NCBI GenBank assembly: GCA_037046615.1
Contig: JBAOHD010000020.1
Coordinates: 1 to 64,000, forward strand
DNA: 64,000 nucleotides
Direction of reading: 5' to 3'
Origin: Phosphoribacter sp037046615
GTDB taxonomy: Bacteria > Actinomycetota > Actinomycetes > Actinomycetales > Dermatophilaceae
Shown: positions 21,062-29,990 of the stretch, piece after piece
How the letters are laid out: the number at the start of each line of letters is the position of its first letter
Position numbering within the stretch: the first letter of the stretch is position 1
The notes under the pieces: generated by a model
The model's database searches: none
The model's input: the letters and a program-made list of their open reading frames with translations, nothing else
Told to the model about the DNA's origin: nothing
Made by a program: the position numbers and the translations under genes

Positions 21062-21878
21062 ATGACGGTGCAGCGAGCGGCCGTGTGCGGCAGCCCGATC
21101 CGTCATTCGTTGTCTCCGGTGCTGCATCGCGCGGCCTACGCGGCGCTCGGTCTGGCCGACTGGTCCTACGACCGAGTCGAACTCGCCGCTGCCGAGCTGG
21201 CACCGTGGATGGCACAGCTGGACGCGTCCTGGCGCGGGCTGTCGCTCACGATGCCGCTCAAGGAGGTCGCATTCGGCATCGCACGCAGCGTGAGCGACCT
21301 GGCCCGCACGGTCGGGTCGATCAACACCCTCGTCCACACCTCTGACGGCTGGGCTGGTCACAACACCGACGTGGGCGGGATTACGGCAGCTCTCACCGAG
21401 GCCGGCGTCGGTCGACCACGGCACGCGGTCGTCGTCGGGGCCGGAGCCACGGCACGCTCGGCCATCGCAGCGCTCACGTCGATGGGCGTGACGGAGATCG
21501 TCGTCATGGTCCGCGCAGCCATGCGGCCCGACACTCTCGATGTCGCCCGCCAGCTCGGCGTCGTCGTGCGCGAGCGTCCCCTCGGCGCCTGGCCAGAGAT
21601 GGTCGATGTCGTTATCGGGACGGTCCCCCCATGCGCGTATGCCGGTGCGCTCGAGGATCTCCCGACCGCTCTCGGCGAGGCGGCGATCCTTGACTGCGTC
21701 TACGGGCATGGTCCCAGCCCCCTCCTGGCTGCCGCGGCGGCGCGCGGCTATGCACCCGGTCCCAGGCACGGAGATGCTGCTGCATCAGGCCGCCGAGCAG
21801 GTCCGCCTCATGACCGGCCACGACGCGCCCGTCGACGCGATGCGCGCCGCGCTTCTGGACGCCCTGTCCGAGGCGTAG
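21062..21878 (+). CDS. aroE: Shikimate dehydrogenase, frame broken by one apparent indel
   Basis: An NADPH-dependent shikimate dehydrogenase of about 271 residues. The shikimate-binding segment is GSPIRHSLSPVLHRAAYAAL; the catalytic Lys and Asp lie in TMPLKEVAFGIA and GHNTDVGGI. The Rossmann turn is VVVGAGATARSAIAAL. An extra C near 21760 shifts the frame. After correction the end reads MLLHQAAEQVRLMTGHDAPV and stops at 21878. Without correction the frame runs on into the next gene and mimics a fusion. It opens the run of shikimate pathway genes. Confidence 0.9.
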
Positions 21879-21883
21879 CCGCG

Positions 21884-22546
21884 ATGTCTTGGCTCGGATG
21901 GCTCACGGCCGCCGCGGTCGTCGTGGGGTATGCCGTGGGCAGGCACCTCGCGAGGCAACTCTCCGAGCTGGGCTATCGGCTCGACACCGAGGACGCGACG
22001 CCGCCGCCCCGCGCGCCCTGGATCGTGGCGCCGGCCGTGGCGGCGACGTGGGGCCTGGTGGTGTGGCATCTGGGTGAGCGACACGGGGGAGTCGACCTGC
22101 CGGCATACCTGCTCCTCGCGACGGTCGGGGTCGCTCTGGCACGCATCGACGCCGACGTCCATCGGCTGCCGAGCGGCCTGACCTACCCCACGGCGGTTGC
22201 CGTGAGTGGGCTCCTCGTCGTGTCTAGCGCCCTCTCGGGGCAATGGTCGGCTTTGCTGCAGGCAGCCGTCGCCACCGTGCTCGCTGCGGTGGTCTACCTG
22301 CTGCTCGCGCTGGTCTCCCGCGGCCAGTTCGGATGGGGCGACGTCATCCTGGGCGTCATCCTCAGCGGCGCCCTGGGCTATCTCTCGCCGCTGGCCCCAT
22401 GGCTGGCCCTCCTGCTTGCCTTCGTCGGAGCCTCGGTCGTCGCGATCGCGGGGATGGTCACCAGACGTCTCACGCTCCGCAGCAGGATCGCCTTCGGCCC
22501 CTACCTCCTGGCTGGCGCGCTCGTCGCAGCCCTCGTCACGGGGTAG
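21884..22546 (+). CDS. A24-family prepilin peptidase
   Basis: A 220-residue membrane protein with about six hydrophobic helices. The two catalytic aspartates of type IV prepilin peptidases are in LARIDADVHRLPSGLTYP and in the GxGD-type motif FGWGDVILGV. It lacks the N-terminal methylase domain, like many actinobacterial homologues (position equivalent to Rv2551c). It would cleave class III signal peptides of type IV or Tad-like pilins in the membrane. No pilin gene is in this window. The ATG at 21884 is 5 bases after the corrected aroE stop. Confidence 0.82.
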   Translation: MSWLGWLTAAAVVVGYAVGRHLARQLSELGYRLDTEDATPPPRAPWIVAPAVAATWGLVVWHLGERHGGVDLPAYLLLATVGVALARIDADVHRLPSGLTYPTAVAVSGLLVVSSALSGQWSALLQAAVATVLAAVVYLLLALVSRGQFGWGDVILGVILSGALGYLSPLAPWLALLLAFVGASVVAIAGMVTRRLTLRSRIAFGPYLLAGALVAALVTG

Positions 22547-22612
22547 CACCGGCCCGTCTTGGCATCCGGCTCCGGCCCTCAGGCGGCAGGTGGTGCGTGG
22601 GAAGATGCCGCC

Positions 22613-23847
22613 ATGCTGCGTTGGCTCACCTCCGGCGAATCCCACGGACCCGCGCTCGTGGCCCTCATGGAGGGCCTGCCGGCCGGTGTCCGCGTCACGA
22701 GCGACGACCTCGCCGGGGCTCTGGCGCGCCGCCGCCTGGGCTTCGGCCGGGGCGCGCGCATGGCGTTCGAACGCGACGAGGTGGAGTTCCTCGGGGGAGT
22801 GCGCCACGGGAGCACCTTGGGCGGGCCTGTTGCGATCCGGATCGGCAACTCCGAGTGGCCCAAGTGGCAGACAGTCATGAGCCCCGACCCTGTCGACCCG
22901 CAGGCGTATGCCGCGGCTGACGACGTCAATGCCGAGAAGGAGATCGCGCGCAACAAGCCGCTGACCCGGCCGCGACCCGGCCACGCCGATCTCGTGGGGA
23001 TGCAGAAATACGGCTTCGACGATGCCCGGCCGATCCTCGAGCGCGCCTCCGCTCGGGAGACCGCTGCCCGCGTCGCCCTCGGGGAAGTCGCAGCCCGGTT
23101 CCTTGAGCAGGCCTACGGCATCCGGATCGGTCCGCACACGCGTCGCCATCGGAGCAGCCGAGGCCTCCGACGACGCGCCGCTTCCCACCCCCGACGACGT
23201 GGCGGCCCTCGATGCCGATCCCGGTCCGCACCCTCGACCCGGCCGGCTCGGCCGCCATGGTCGCCGAGGTGGAGGCAGCCAAGAAGGACGGCGACACCCT
23301 CGGCGGCGTCGTCGAGGTGCTCGCCTATGGCGTGCCGCCCGGCCTGGGGTCCTACGTCCACTGGGATCGCCGGCTCGACGCTCAGCTCGCTGGCGCGCTC
23401 ATGGGCATCCAGGCCATCAAGGGGGTCGAGGTCGGCGACGGTTTTCGGACGGCCCGTCGCCGCGGTTCCGTCGCGCATGACGAAATGGAGCGTGACGCGG
23501 ACGGCGTGATCCGCCGGCGCTCAGGGCGGGCGGGCGGCACGGAGGGCGGCATGTCGACCGGTCAGGTGTTGCGCGTCCGGGCCGCCATGAAGCCCATCTC
23601 GACCGTCCCGCGGGCCCTGGACACCGTCGACGTCACGGGCGCCGCTGCGGCGAAGGCGATCCATCAGCGCAGTGATGTCTGCGCCGTGCCGGCCGCCGGC
23701 GTGGTGGCCGAGGCGATGGTCGCCCTCGTCCTCGCCGCAGCCTGCCTGGAGAAGTTCGGAGGAGACAGCGTCGCCGAGACGGCGCGCAACTGCGCGGCAT
23801 ACCTCGCCGCCATCCCCGAGACCATGCGGACGGAACCTTCGTCGTGA
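22613..23847 (+). CDS. aroC: Chorismate synthase, frame broken by two apparent indels
   Basis: A chorismate synthase of about 410 residues that makes chorismate from EPSP using reduced FMN. The N-terminal signature is MLRWLTSGESHGPALVALME, followed by RRRLGFGRGARM and NKPLTRPRPGHADLVGMQKY. The later part has GFRTARRRGSVAHDEM, GGMSTGQVLRVRAAMKPIST and VPAAGVVAEAMVAL. Extra bases near 23141 (in the His-Thr-Val-Ala codons) and near 23221 (CCG read as CCCG) change the frame twice. The stop overlaps the start of aroK. Confidence 0.92.
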
Positions 23848-25420
23848 TCGTCCTCGTCGGGTTCATGGGGGCCGGCAAGACGACAGTCGGCCGCGAGCTC
23901 GCGCAGCGGCTCGACCTGCCGTTCGTCGACACCGACGAGGTGATCGAGCGCGAGCATGGCACGCCGATCGCGGGGATCTTCGCCGACGCAGGGGGAGCGT
24001 GGTTTCCGGGACATCGAAGCGGCCGCCGTGCGGGAACTCCTGCACGGCCGCGGACGTCGTGCTCTCGCTCGGGGGTGGCGCCTGCGAGCGCCCGGAGACC
24101 CGGGCACTCCTGCGCTCTCACACCGTGGTCCACCTCGGGGTCGAGTTCGACGACGCCGTGGGGCGGGTGGGAGACGATCCCGGTCGGCCGGTCCTTCGCG
24201 ACCCTGCCCTCGCGCAGCGCTATGCCGCCCGCGTCCCGGTCTACGCAGACCTCGCTGCCGTCACGGTCGACACGACCGATCGGACCCCGGCGCTCGTCGT
24301 CGAGGAGATCCTGAGCCACGTCGCCCACTACGGCCAGCCCCAGCGGATCTCGGTCGGCTCCGACTACGACGTCCTCGTGGGCCGGGGCCTGCTCCTTGAC
24401 GCCGCCGCCCAAGTCGCGCCCCTGCTCCCGGCAGGGGTCGAGCGGGTGCTCGTCATCCATGCCGCCCCGATGACGGCCCTCGCTGCGCGCCTGGCCGAGG
24501 GCCTGCGCGCCGGCGGTGTCGCGGCATACCTCGCCGCAGTGCCCGACGCCGAGGCGGCCAAGGACGTTTCCGTCGCCGCGCACCTGTGGAGTCTGCTCGG
24601 ACGCGAAGGCTTCACCCGCAGCGACGCGATCGTCGGGCTCGGCGGCGGGACGGTCACCGATCTCGCCGGCTTCGTCGCCGCGACCTGGCTGCGCGGGGTC
24701 GCGGTCGTGCAGATCCCGACGACCCTCGCGGGGATGGTCGACGCCGCGATCGGGGGCAAGACCGGCATCAACACCGCTGAGGGCAAGAACCTCGTCGGCT
24801 CGTTCCACCCGCCTGCGGCCGTCGTCTGTGACCTCGACACCCTCCGCACCCTGCCGCCCCTCGACCTCGTCGGCGGCATGGGCGAAGTCGTCAAACATGG
24901 CTTCATCGCCGACCCCCCCACGCTCGAGCTCATCGAGAGAGACCCGGTTGCTGCCGTCGACCCCGCTGGTCCCATCCTCGCCGAGCTCGTGACCCGCTCG
25001 GTCGCGGTCAAGGCACGAGTCGTCGCCGCCGACCTCAAGGAGTCGTCGCTGCGCGAGATCCTCAACTACGGCCACACCTTCGGTCACGCGATCGAGCAGG
25101 TCGAGGGATACACGTGGCGGCACGGGTGCGCGGTGTCGGTCGGCATGATGTATGCCGCGCGGCTCGGCCACCTGGCCGGGCGCACCCCGGGTGACCTCGT
25201 CGACCGTCAGGGCGCCATCCTCGCCTCACTCGGCCTGCCCTTGCGCTACGAGGCATCGAGCTGGGAGCCCCTTCTCGCGGCCATGCGGCGGGACAAGAAG
25301 AGCCGCGGGAGCCGCCTGCGTTTTGTCGTCCTCGACGGGCTGGCCGATCCCGGACGCCTCGAAGGTCCCTCCGACACGCTGCTGCAGGACGCTTTTCGTG
25401 CGGTGAGCGGGCCAAGCTAG
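23844..25420 (+). CDS. aroKB: Bifunctional shikimate kinase / 3-dehydroquinate synthase, with two apparent indels in the kinase part
   Basis: The N-terminal kinase has the P-loop IVLVGFMGAGKTTVGRELAQ, the shikimate-binding FVDTDEVIE, VLSLGGGACERPETRAL and the lid and end segments. It continues without a stop or any ATG, GTG or TTG into dehydroquinate synthase, which begins RISVGSDYDVLVGRG near 24340. The synthase has VGLGGGTVTDLAGFVAATWL, GGKTGINTAEGKNLVGSFH, the zinc ligand region MGEVVKHGFIADP and NYGHTFGHAIE. The linker is only about 12 residues. Extra Gs near 23993 and 24046 disturb the kinase frame. A true fusion is favoured because no start codon exists near the junction in any frame. 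Confidence 0.85.
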
Positions 25421-25478
25421 GCGCCTGACGCCCGAGGCAGCACACTTGTCGGCAGCGGCATACCCAAGGAGATCAGCG

Positions 25479-25925
25479 ATGTCGGTCCTGCTCGTCAACG
25501 GCCCCAACCTCAACCTGCTCGGCACCCGCGAGCCGGAGGTCTACGGCACGACGACCCTCGCGCAGATCGAGGCCGATCTCGTCGCGCAAGGGGCCGCCGC
25601 CGGGATCGACGTCGCCACCTTCCAGAGCAACACCGAGGGCGCGCTCATCGACCGACTCCACGCCGCACGCACCGACGGCACCGAGTTCGTCATCATCAAC
25701 CCCGGCGCGTTCACCCACACGAGCATCGCCCTGCGCGACGCATTCACGGCGGTCCAACTGCCGTTCTGCGAGGTCCACATCTCGAATGTCCATGCGCGAG
25801 AGGCATTCCGCCACCACTCCTACCTCTCCGACATCGCGGTCGCCGTCATGGCGGGCTTCGGGGTCTACGGCTACACCATGGCTATGGCGTATGCCGTCCA
25901 GCGGCTGCGCGCCCGCGACGGATGA
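25479..25925 (+). CDS. aroQ: Type II 3-dehydroquinate dehydratase
   Basis: A 148-residue type II dehydroquinase. LLVNGPNLNLLGTREPEVYG holds the catalytic Arg and Tyr loop; the segments FQSNTEGALID, INPGAFTHTSIALRDA and EVHISNVHAREAFRHHS complete the active site. It interconverts 3-dehydroquinate and 3-dehydroshikimate. The start has AAGGAGA about 8 bases upstream. It follows aroKB by 58 bases, in a spacer that holds one CGGCATAC copy at 25456. Confidence 0.95.
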   Translation: MSVLLVNGPNLNLLGTREPEVYGTTTLAQIEADLVAQGAAAGIDVATFQSNTEGALIDRLHAARTDGTEFVIINPGAFTHTSIALRDAFTAVQLPFCEVHISNVHAREAFRHHSYLSDIAVAVMAGFGVYGYTMAMAYAVQRLRARDG

Positions 25926-25954
25926 TGTGCGCCGGGGCTTCGGCGCGCTCGCGT

Positions 25955-25960
25955 TAGACT
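25955..25960 (+). promoter_or_regulatory. Candidate -10 box for efp
   Basis: TAGACT in the aroQ-efp spacer, about 75 bases before the efp start. No convincing -35 hexamer is visible. It is the only promoter-like element in that spacer. Confidence 0.35.
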
Positions 25961-26035
25961 GGTGCGAATCCCACCGGACTTCGACGGGTGCTCGCGCGCC
26001 CGGCATCCCAGCGAGCAAGAAAGCGATCCCCTCTC

Positions 26036-26610
26036 GTGGCAACGACTAACGACCTCAAGAACGGTCTCGTCCTGAGCATCGACGGGCAGCTGTGGCAGCG
26101 TCGTCGAGTTCCAGCACGTCAAGCCCGGCAAGGGCCCGGCCTTCGTGCGCACCAAGCTCAAGAACGTGCACGTCGGGCAAGATCGGTCGACAAGACCTTC
26201 AACGCCGGCGCCAAGGTCGAGACCGCGAACGGTCGACAAGCGCACGATGCAGTACCTCTACAAGGACGGCGACCGACTTCGTCTTCATGGACGTCGACGA
26301 CCTACGACCAGCTCCACGTCGTCGCCGAGGCAGTCGTCGGCGACGCGGCGAACTTCATGCTCGAGAACCAGAACGCCATCGTCGCGACCCACGACGGCGT
26401 CCCGCTCTACGTCGAGCTCCCGGCGTCGGTGCGATGCTCGAGATCACCTACACCGAGCCAGGCCTGCAGGGCGACCGCTCGACCGGCGGCACCAAGCCCG
26501 CGACGCTGGAGACCGGCGCGCAGATCCAGGTGCCGCTCTTCCTCGAGGCCGGCACCAAGGTCAAGGTCGACACCCGCGACGGGTCCTACCTCGGCCGCGT
26601 CAACGACTGA
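26036..26610 (+). CDS. efp: Elongation factor P, frame broken by at least six apparent indels
   Basis: EF-P rescues ribosomes stalled at proline runs. After single-base corrections the three frames join into a normal protein of about 188 residues: DLKNGLVLSIDGQLW, then VVEFQHVKPGKGPAFVRTKL, KTFNAGAKVETA, RTMQYLYKDG, DFVFMD, and a C-terminal OB domain with TYTEPGLQGDRSTGGTKPAT and QVPLFLEAGTKVKVDTRDG. Shifts fall near 26100, 26173, 26182, 26232, 26268, 26303 and 26430; nearly all are extra single bases. Seven errors in under 600 bases in an essential gene argue for sequencing error. The GTG start follows a 110-base spacer; the stop is intact. Confidence 0.88.
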
Positions 26611-26637
26611 CGCCCACTCGACCGGACGGCATACCTC

Positions 26638-27049
26638 ATGGGCGCACGCTCGAAGTCGCGCAAGCGCGCGCTGGATCTCCTCTTCGAGGCCGACCAGCGC
26701 GGTGTCAACGTGCAGGCACTCCTGCTGGAGCGGATGGCGCGGCCGGTGACGCAAACGCCCCTGCCCGAGTATGCCGTGACCCTCGTGGAGGGGGTCGTGC
26801 GGATGTGGGCGGAGATCAACGATCTGCTCACGACCTACAGCCAGGGATGGTCGGTCGACCGCATGCCAGCGGTCGACCGAGCCATCCTCCGCCTCGGCAC
26901 ATGGGAGGTCGTCTACAGCGACGAGGTCCCCGACAGCTGTCGCGATCAGCGAGGCCGTCGCGCTGGCCAAGGAATTGTCGACCGACGACTCCCCGACCTT
27001 CATCAACGGTCTGCTCGCCCGACTCGCCGAGGTCAAGCACACCCTCTGA
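26638..27049 (+). CDS. nusB: Transcription antitermination factor NusB, frame broken by one apparent indel
   Basis: An RNA-binding helical protein of about 136 residues that acts with NusE (S10) in rRNA antitermination. The N-terminus MGARSKSRKRALDLLFEADQ and the later WSVDRMPAVDRAILRLGTWE are typical. One extra C near 26931 (CCG read as CCCG) shifts the frame. The corrected end reads ISEAVALAKELSTDDSPTFI and then NGLLARLAEVKHTL. It starts 27 bases after efp, and the spacer holds one CGGCATAC at 26627. It is convergent with the AIM24 gene. Confidence 0.92.
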
Positions 27050-27058
27050 CGCAGAGGG
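27042..27058. terminator. Short hairpin between convergent nusB and AIM24 genes
   Basis: CCCTCT and AGAGGG pair around GACGC, overlapping the nusB stop. There is no T-run. It is a weak candidate for a bidirectional terminator in a 10-base convergent gap. Confidence 0.35.
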
Positions 27059-27059
27059 C

Positions 27060-27794
27060 TCAGCGGATCAGCCCGCCGAGGAGTCCGCCGGCGCCGCCAC
27101 CTGAGCTCGATTGAGCCTGGTGACCACCCTCGACAACCGACTCCGAGGGCTGGACGAGGACATACCCCTGGCCACCGAAGGCCATCTGGAACGTTTCACC
27201 CGTGCCTCCGCGGATCATCGACCCGATCCCGCCCGTGTCGACGCGGATGTCCATGCTCACCCCACTGGTCCACAGGACGACGGCCTGAGCGTCGGCGAAG
27301 GTCGGAGCACCGGCGACGTCGAGCGCGACCGGGTCGCCCTTGGTCGTCACCGCGACGTAGCCCGTGCCACGCAGCGAGACGTTATACAGTCCGCCGGCCA
27401 TCATGCCGCCGCGCGCCTGCACGCGGTGGATGTCCCACTCGATCGACGAGGAGAACGCCAGGACGTTGTTGCCGTTGACCGAGACCATGTCGTTTTCGAG
27501 GTAGAACACTTGGATCTCGGAGGCGAGGTCGGCGACGAAGAGCTCGCCGCTGCCGGTGCATCGCATGACCTTGACGCCTTCACCGGTGACGGCCGACTTG
27601 AGCATCTTGTTCAGGCCTCCGGACCCGGTGTTCTCGAACCGGACGTCACCTTGATAGGCGACCATGGAGCCTGTCCGCGCCCAGACGGGGCCGTACTGCA
27701 TCGAAATCTTGAGCATCTTCTTGTTCTGCAGCACGAACGGATCTGCAGACGGGTTCTCCTGGTACTCCGTGAACAGGGTCCCGTGGATGGGCAT
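27060..27794 (-). CDS. AIM24 family protein
   Basis: A 244-residue protein of the AIM24 (former DUF124) family, beta-rich and named for a yeast mitochondrial protein. It contains KMLKISMQYGPVWARTGSMV, VMRCTGSGELFVADLASEIQ, DMVSVNGNNVLAFSSSIEW and ARGGMMAGGLYNVSLRGTGY. A short disordered Gly/Ser tail ends GGGAGGLLGGLIR. Bacterial function is not established. The ATG at 27794 is chosen because AGGAGG lies 6 bases upstream. It begins an accessory block between nusB and pyrR. Confidence 0.82.
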   Translation of the reverse strand: MPIHGTLFTEYQENPSADPFVLQNKKMLKISMQYGPVWARTGSMVAYQGDVRFENTGSGGLNKMLKSAVTGEGVKVMRCTGSGELFVADLASEIQVFYLENDMVSVNGNNVLAFSSSIEWDIHRVQARGGMMAGGLYNVSLRGTGYVAVTTKGDPVALDVAGAPTFADAQAVVLWTSGVSMDIRVDTGGIGSMIRGGTGETFQMAFGGQGYVLVQPSESVVEGGHQAQSSSGGGAGGLLGGLIR

Positions 27795-27961
27795 GGTCAA
27801 CCTCCTGGAGTGAACTCATTCTGGGCCCGCCCTCGACGGGACCCTCTGGTCTGACGGTAGTCCCGTCGGCCTGCCCGGGTGCGCGATTTCGCCTCATCCC
27901 CCGCATTTCGCGACGGGGGCCCCCACGGAGGGCGAAGATGGGGTGGGGCTAGGTGCCCCGC

Positions 27962-27978
27962 CGCCAGGTCGCCTGGCG
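27962..27978. other. Perfect inverted repeat upstream of the Pro/Gly-rich gene
   Basis: CGCCAGG TCG CCTGGCG, a 7-bp perfect stem with a 3-base loop, lies about 12 bases before the GGAAGGA ribosome site. A TAGGTG element lies just upstream at 27950-27955. It could be an operator or a 5'-leader hairpin; neither is shown. Confidence 0.4.
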
Positions 27979-28002
27979 TCATCCCTGACGGAAGGACCAC
28001 TC

Positions 28003-28500
28003 ATGGGATTCTTCGACAAGGCCAAAGCCGCCGCCACCGAGTTGGCTGCCAAGGCCGATGGGGCACTGGCCTCATCCGGCATGGCCGGGCCCGCGGCCGC
28101 CGCCAAGCACGCCGATCGTCTCTTCCGCGACCTCGGAGTCTTGGCCTACCTCGAGTCCACCGGGCGACCGGTCGACAGCACTGCCCGCGAACGACTCCTC
28201 GCCGAACTCGGGGCGGTCGAAGGTCAGGGCGGCATCCCATCATTTGCCCTCCAGACCGCCGCGCCGCCGCCTCCGGGGATGGCCGGGCAAGCCGGATATG
28301 CCCCGCCGCCACCTCCTGGGTCCGGGGGCCAGGGCGGTCCTGGCGGGTATGCCGCGCCGCCGCCCCCGCCCCCTGGGATGGCCGGCCAGGGTGGTCCCGG
28401 CGGGCAGACCGCGCCGCCGCCCCCACCTCCGGCCACATCAAATCCGGCCACATCCACTCCGCCGCCCCCGCCGCCGTGGGCGACTGGCGGGCAGGTTTAA
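28003..28500 (+). CDS. Hypothetical protein with helical N-terminus and Pro/Gly-rich tail
   Basis: A 165-residue protein. Residues 1-75 are helical (MGFFDKAKAAATELAAKADG, then a segment with RLFRDLGVLAYLESTGRPVD). Residues 85-165 are a low-complexity tail of PPPPPPGMAGQGGPGG type repeats. There is no signal peptide or membrane helix. GGAAGGA lies 6 bases before the ATG. The N-terminal half resembles small actinobacterial proteins of unknown role. It is convergent with the acyltransferase gene, 10 bases away. Confidence 0.65.
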   Translation: MGFFDKAKAAATELAAKADGALASSGMAGPAAAAKHADRLFRDLGVLAYLESTGRPVDSTARERLLAELGAVEGQGGIPSFALQTAAPPPPGMAGQAGYAPPPPPGSGGQGGPGGYAAPPPPPPGMAGQGGPGGQTAPPPPPPATSNPATSTPPPPPPWATGGQV

Positions 28501-28510
28501 GCGCAGAGGG

Positions 28511-29854
28511 TCACTCGTGAGGGAGTGCGCACAGAGCGCGCCACTCCTGCGCCATGGACTCGAAGAGGGCGTCGACGTCGGGGATGAGCTCGGGACAGAC
28601 GCTCACCCCGACGTCGAGGCGCCCCTGGTAGCCCTGGGCCGTGACGTTGAAACCCATCCCCTCACCGAGCGGGGGCATGGGGTAGACGGCCGTCACCCGG
28701 GCCTCCCCGACGCCGAAGAGGTCTTGTCCCATGGGGACATTGGAGATGACCGTATTGAACGGCAAGTGCATGACGTCGGGCAGGCGCAGCATCGACGCGA
28801 GATTGCTGCCGGGCGAGAGCATCGACGCGAAGGCGCGCGCGACCATCGTCAAGGCGTCTTCGTTGGCCGCGACATGGGTCTTGGCCACGGCCATCGCTGC
28901 CCTGGCGGCAGCGACGCGCTCGCGGCGGTCGTCGACGTCGGTGGGGATCGTGCACAGCGTCAGGGCGATCCGGTTGGCGCCGCTCTGGTCGATGGCGAGA
29001 TGACGCACCGAGATTGGCACCATGGCCACCAGCGGTGAGGTCGGCAGGGCGTCTCGGTCGGCGAGCCACCGCCGCATGCCGGCCGCGGCACAGGCGTGGA
29101 GAAGGTCGTTGACCGTCGCGCCAAGCATCGTCCGGACGGGTTTGCTTGCGGCGAGGTCCCATGTGCCATATGCCAGCGCACGGCGACCGCTGACCGGCTT
29201 GTTGACGATCGTTGCCGGGGCGCCGGGCCACCCCGAAAAGTCCACGGCGCCGGTCAGGGCCGCCGGCTCTGTCACTGCTTGACGGGCGATCCTCGCGGCC
29301 GTGCCTACTCCCCAGGCTGCCCAGTCGACGGCGGATCGGGCCAGCATCGTGCTCAAAGGCGGGGCGGGCTCTGGCTCCCAACCCGGGTCGTCTTCGACGA
29401 GTTGGTCCGTGCCGAGCAGAGCGTGCAGGATGTCGCGCATCCGTGAGCCATCGGCGATCGCGTGGTGGACCTTGGTCACGAGCACCGACGGGCCGCGCTC
29501 CTCGTGGAGCAGGTGCAACTCCCACAGCGGACGGCGCCGGTCGAGAGGGGTCATCGCGATCCCTGCGACCGCGGCCGCGAGGGAGCCGTGTCCGGCATAC
29601 GACTCGAGCACGTGATGGTCGAGGTCGAAGTCGGCGTCGTCGACGAGCCATGGCACGTCGAGGCCGAAGGGGAGCGCTTGGATCCGTCGCCGGAACTCCG
29701 GCAGCCGCCCCACGCGCGTCGAGACCTGCCCCCGCACGTCGGCGAAGCTCACCTCACGATCGAGGGGCAGCAGCAGGCAGACATTGCCGACGGTGCGGGG
29801 GCCGTCGAGGGCGAGGTATGCCGCGTCGAGCGGCCGGAGCTGCTGAGCACGCAT
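28511..29854 (-). CDS. Wax ester synthase / diacylglycerol acyltransferase, copy 1
   Basis: A 447-residue WS/DGAT-family protein that would esterify fatty alcohols or diacylglycerol with acyl-CoA to make storage lipid. The catalytic HHxxxDG motif is TKVHHAIADGSRM near residue 130. Other family segments are RPLDAAYLALDGPRT at the start, LGATVNDLLHACAAAGMRRW and TVISNVPMGQ near the end. The ATG at 29854 has GGAGG about 10 bases upstream; the frame is open further upstream without support. It lies downstream of a second copy on the same strand, with a 136-base spacer that may hold its own promoter. Confidence 0.87.
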   Translation of the reverse strand: MRAQQLRPLDAAYLALDGPRTVGNVCLLLPLDREVSFADVRGQVSTRVGRLPEFRRRIQALPFGLDVPWLVDDADFDLDHHVLESYAGHGSLAAAVAGIAMTPLDRRRPLWELHLLHEERGPSVLVTKVHHAIADGSRMRDILHALLGTDQLVEDDPGWEPEPAPPLSTMLARSAVDWAAWGVGTAARIARQAVTEPAALTGAVDFSGWPGAPATIVNKPVSGRRALAYGTWDLAASKPVRTMLGATVNDLLHACAAAGMRRWLADRDALPTSPLVAMVPISVRHLAIDQSGANRIALTLCTIPTDVDDRRERVAAARAAMAVAKTHVAANEDALTMVARAFASMLSPGSNLASMLRLPDVMHLPFNTVISNVPMGQDLFGVGEARVTAVYPMPPLGEGMGFNVTAQGYQGRLDVGVSVCPELIPDVDALFESMAQEWRALCALPHE

Positions 29855-29990
29855 CGGGCGCCGACCTCCTTCTGTGGTGCGCGGGTCCGTTATGGGGAGA
29901 CACGACGGCATACCCGGGTGTGTGGCGGCGGTCACGGGGCCACGGTGCGACCTTAAACCCGGGAGACGGCTCGCGCGAGGGTCAGAGGTC

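Noticed and set aside
21062..22546. Apparent fusion of shikimate dehydrogenase with a prepilin peptidase
   Set aside because: The frame joins only because of an extra C near 21760; the corrected aroE ends in its normal C-terminus at 21878 and the peptidase has its own ATG.
27111..27854. Plus-strand open frame opposite the AIM24 gene
   Set aside because: Shadow frame; the minus-strand gene has a strong ribosome site and family motifs.
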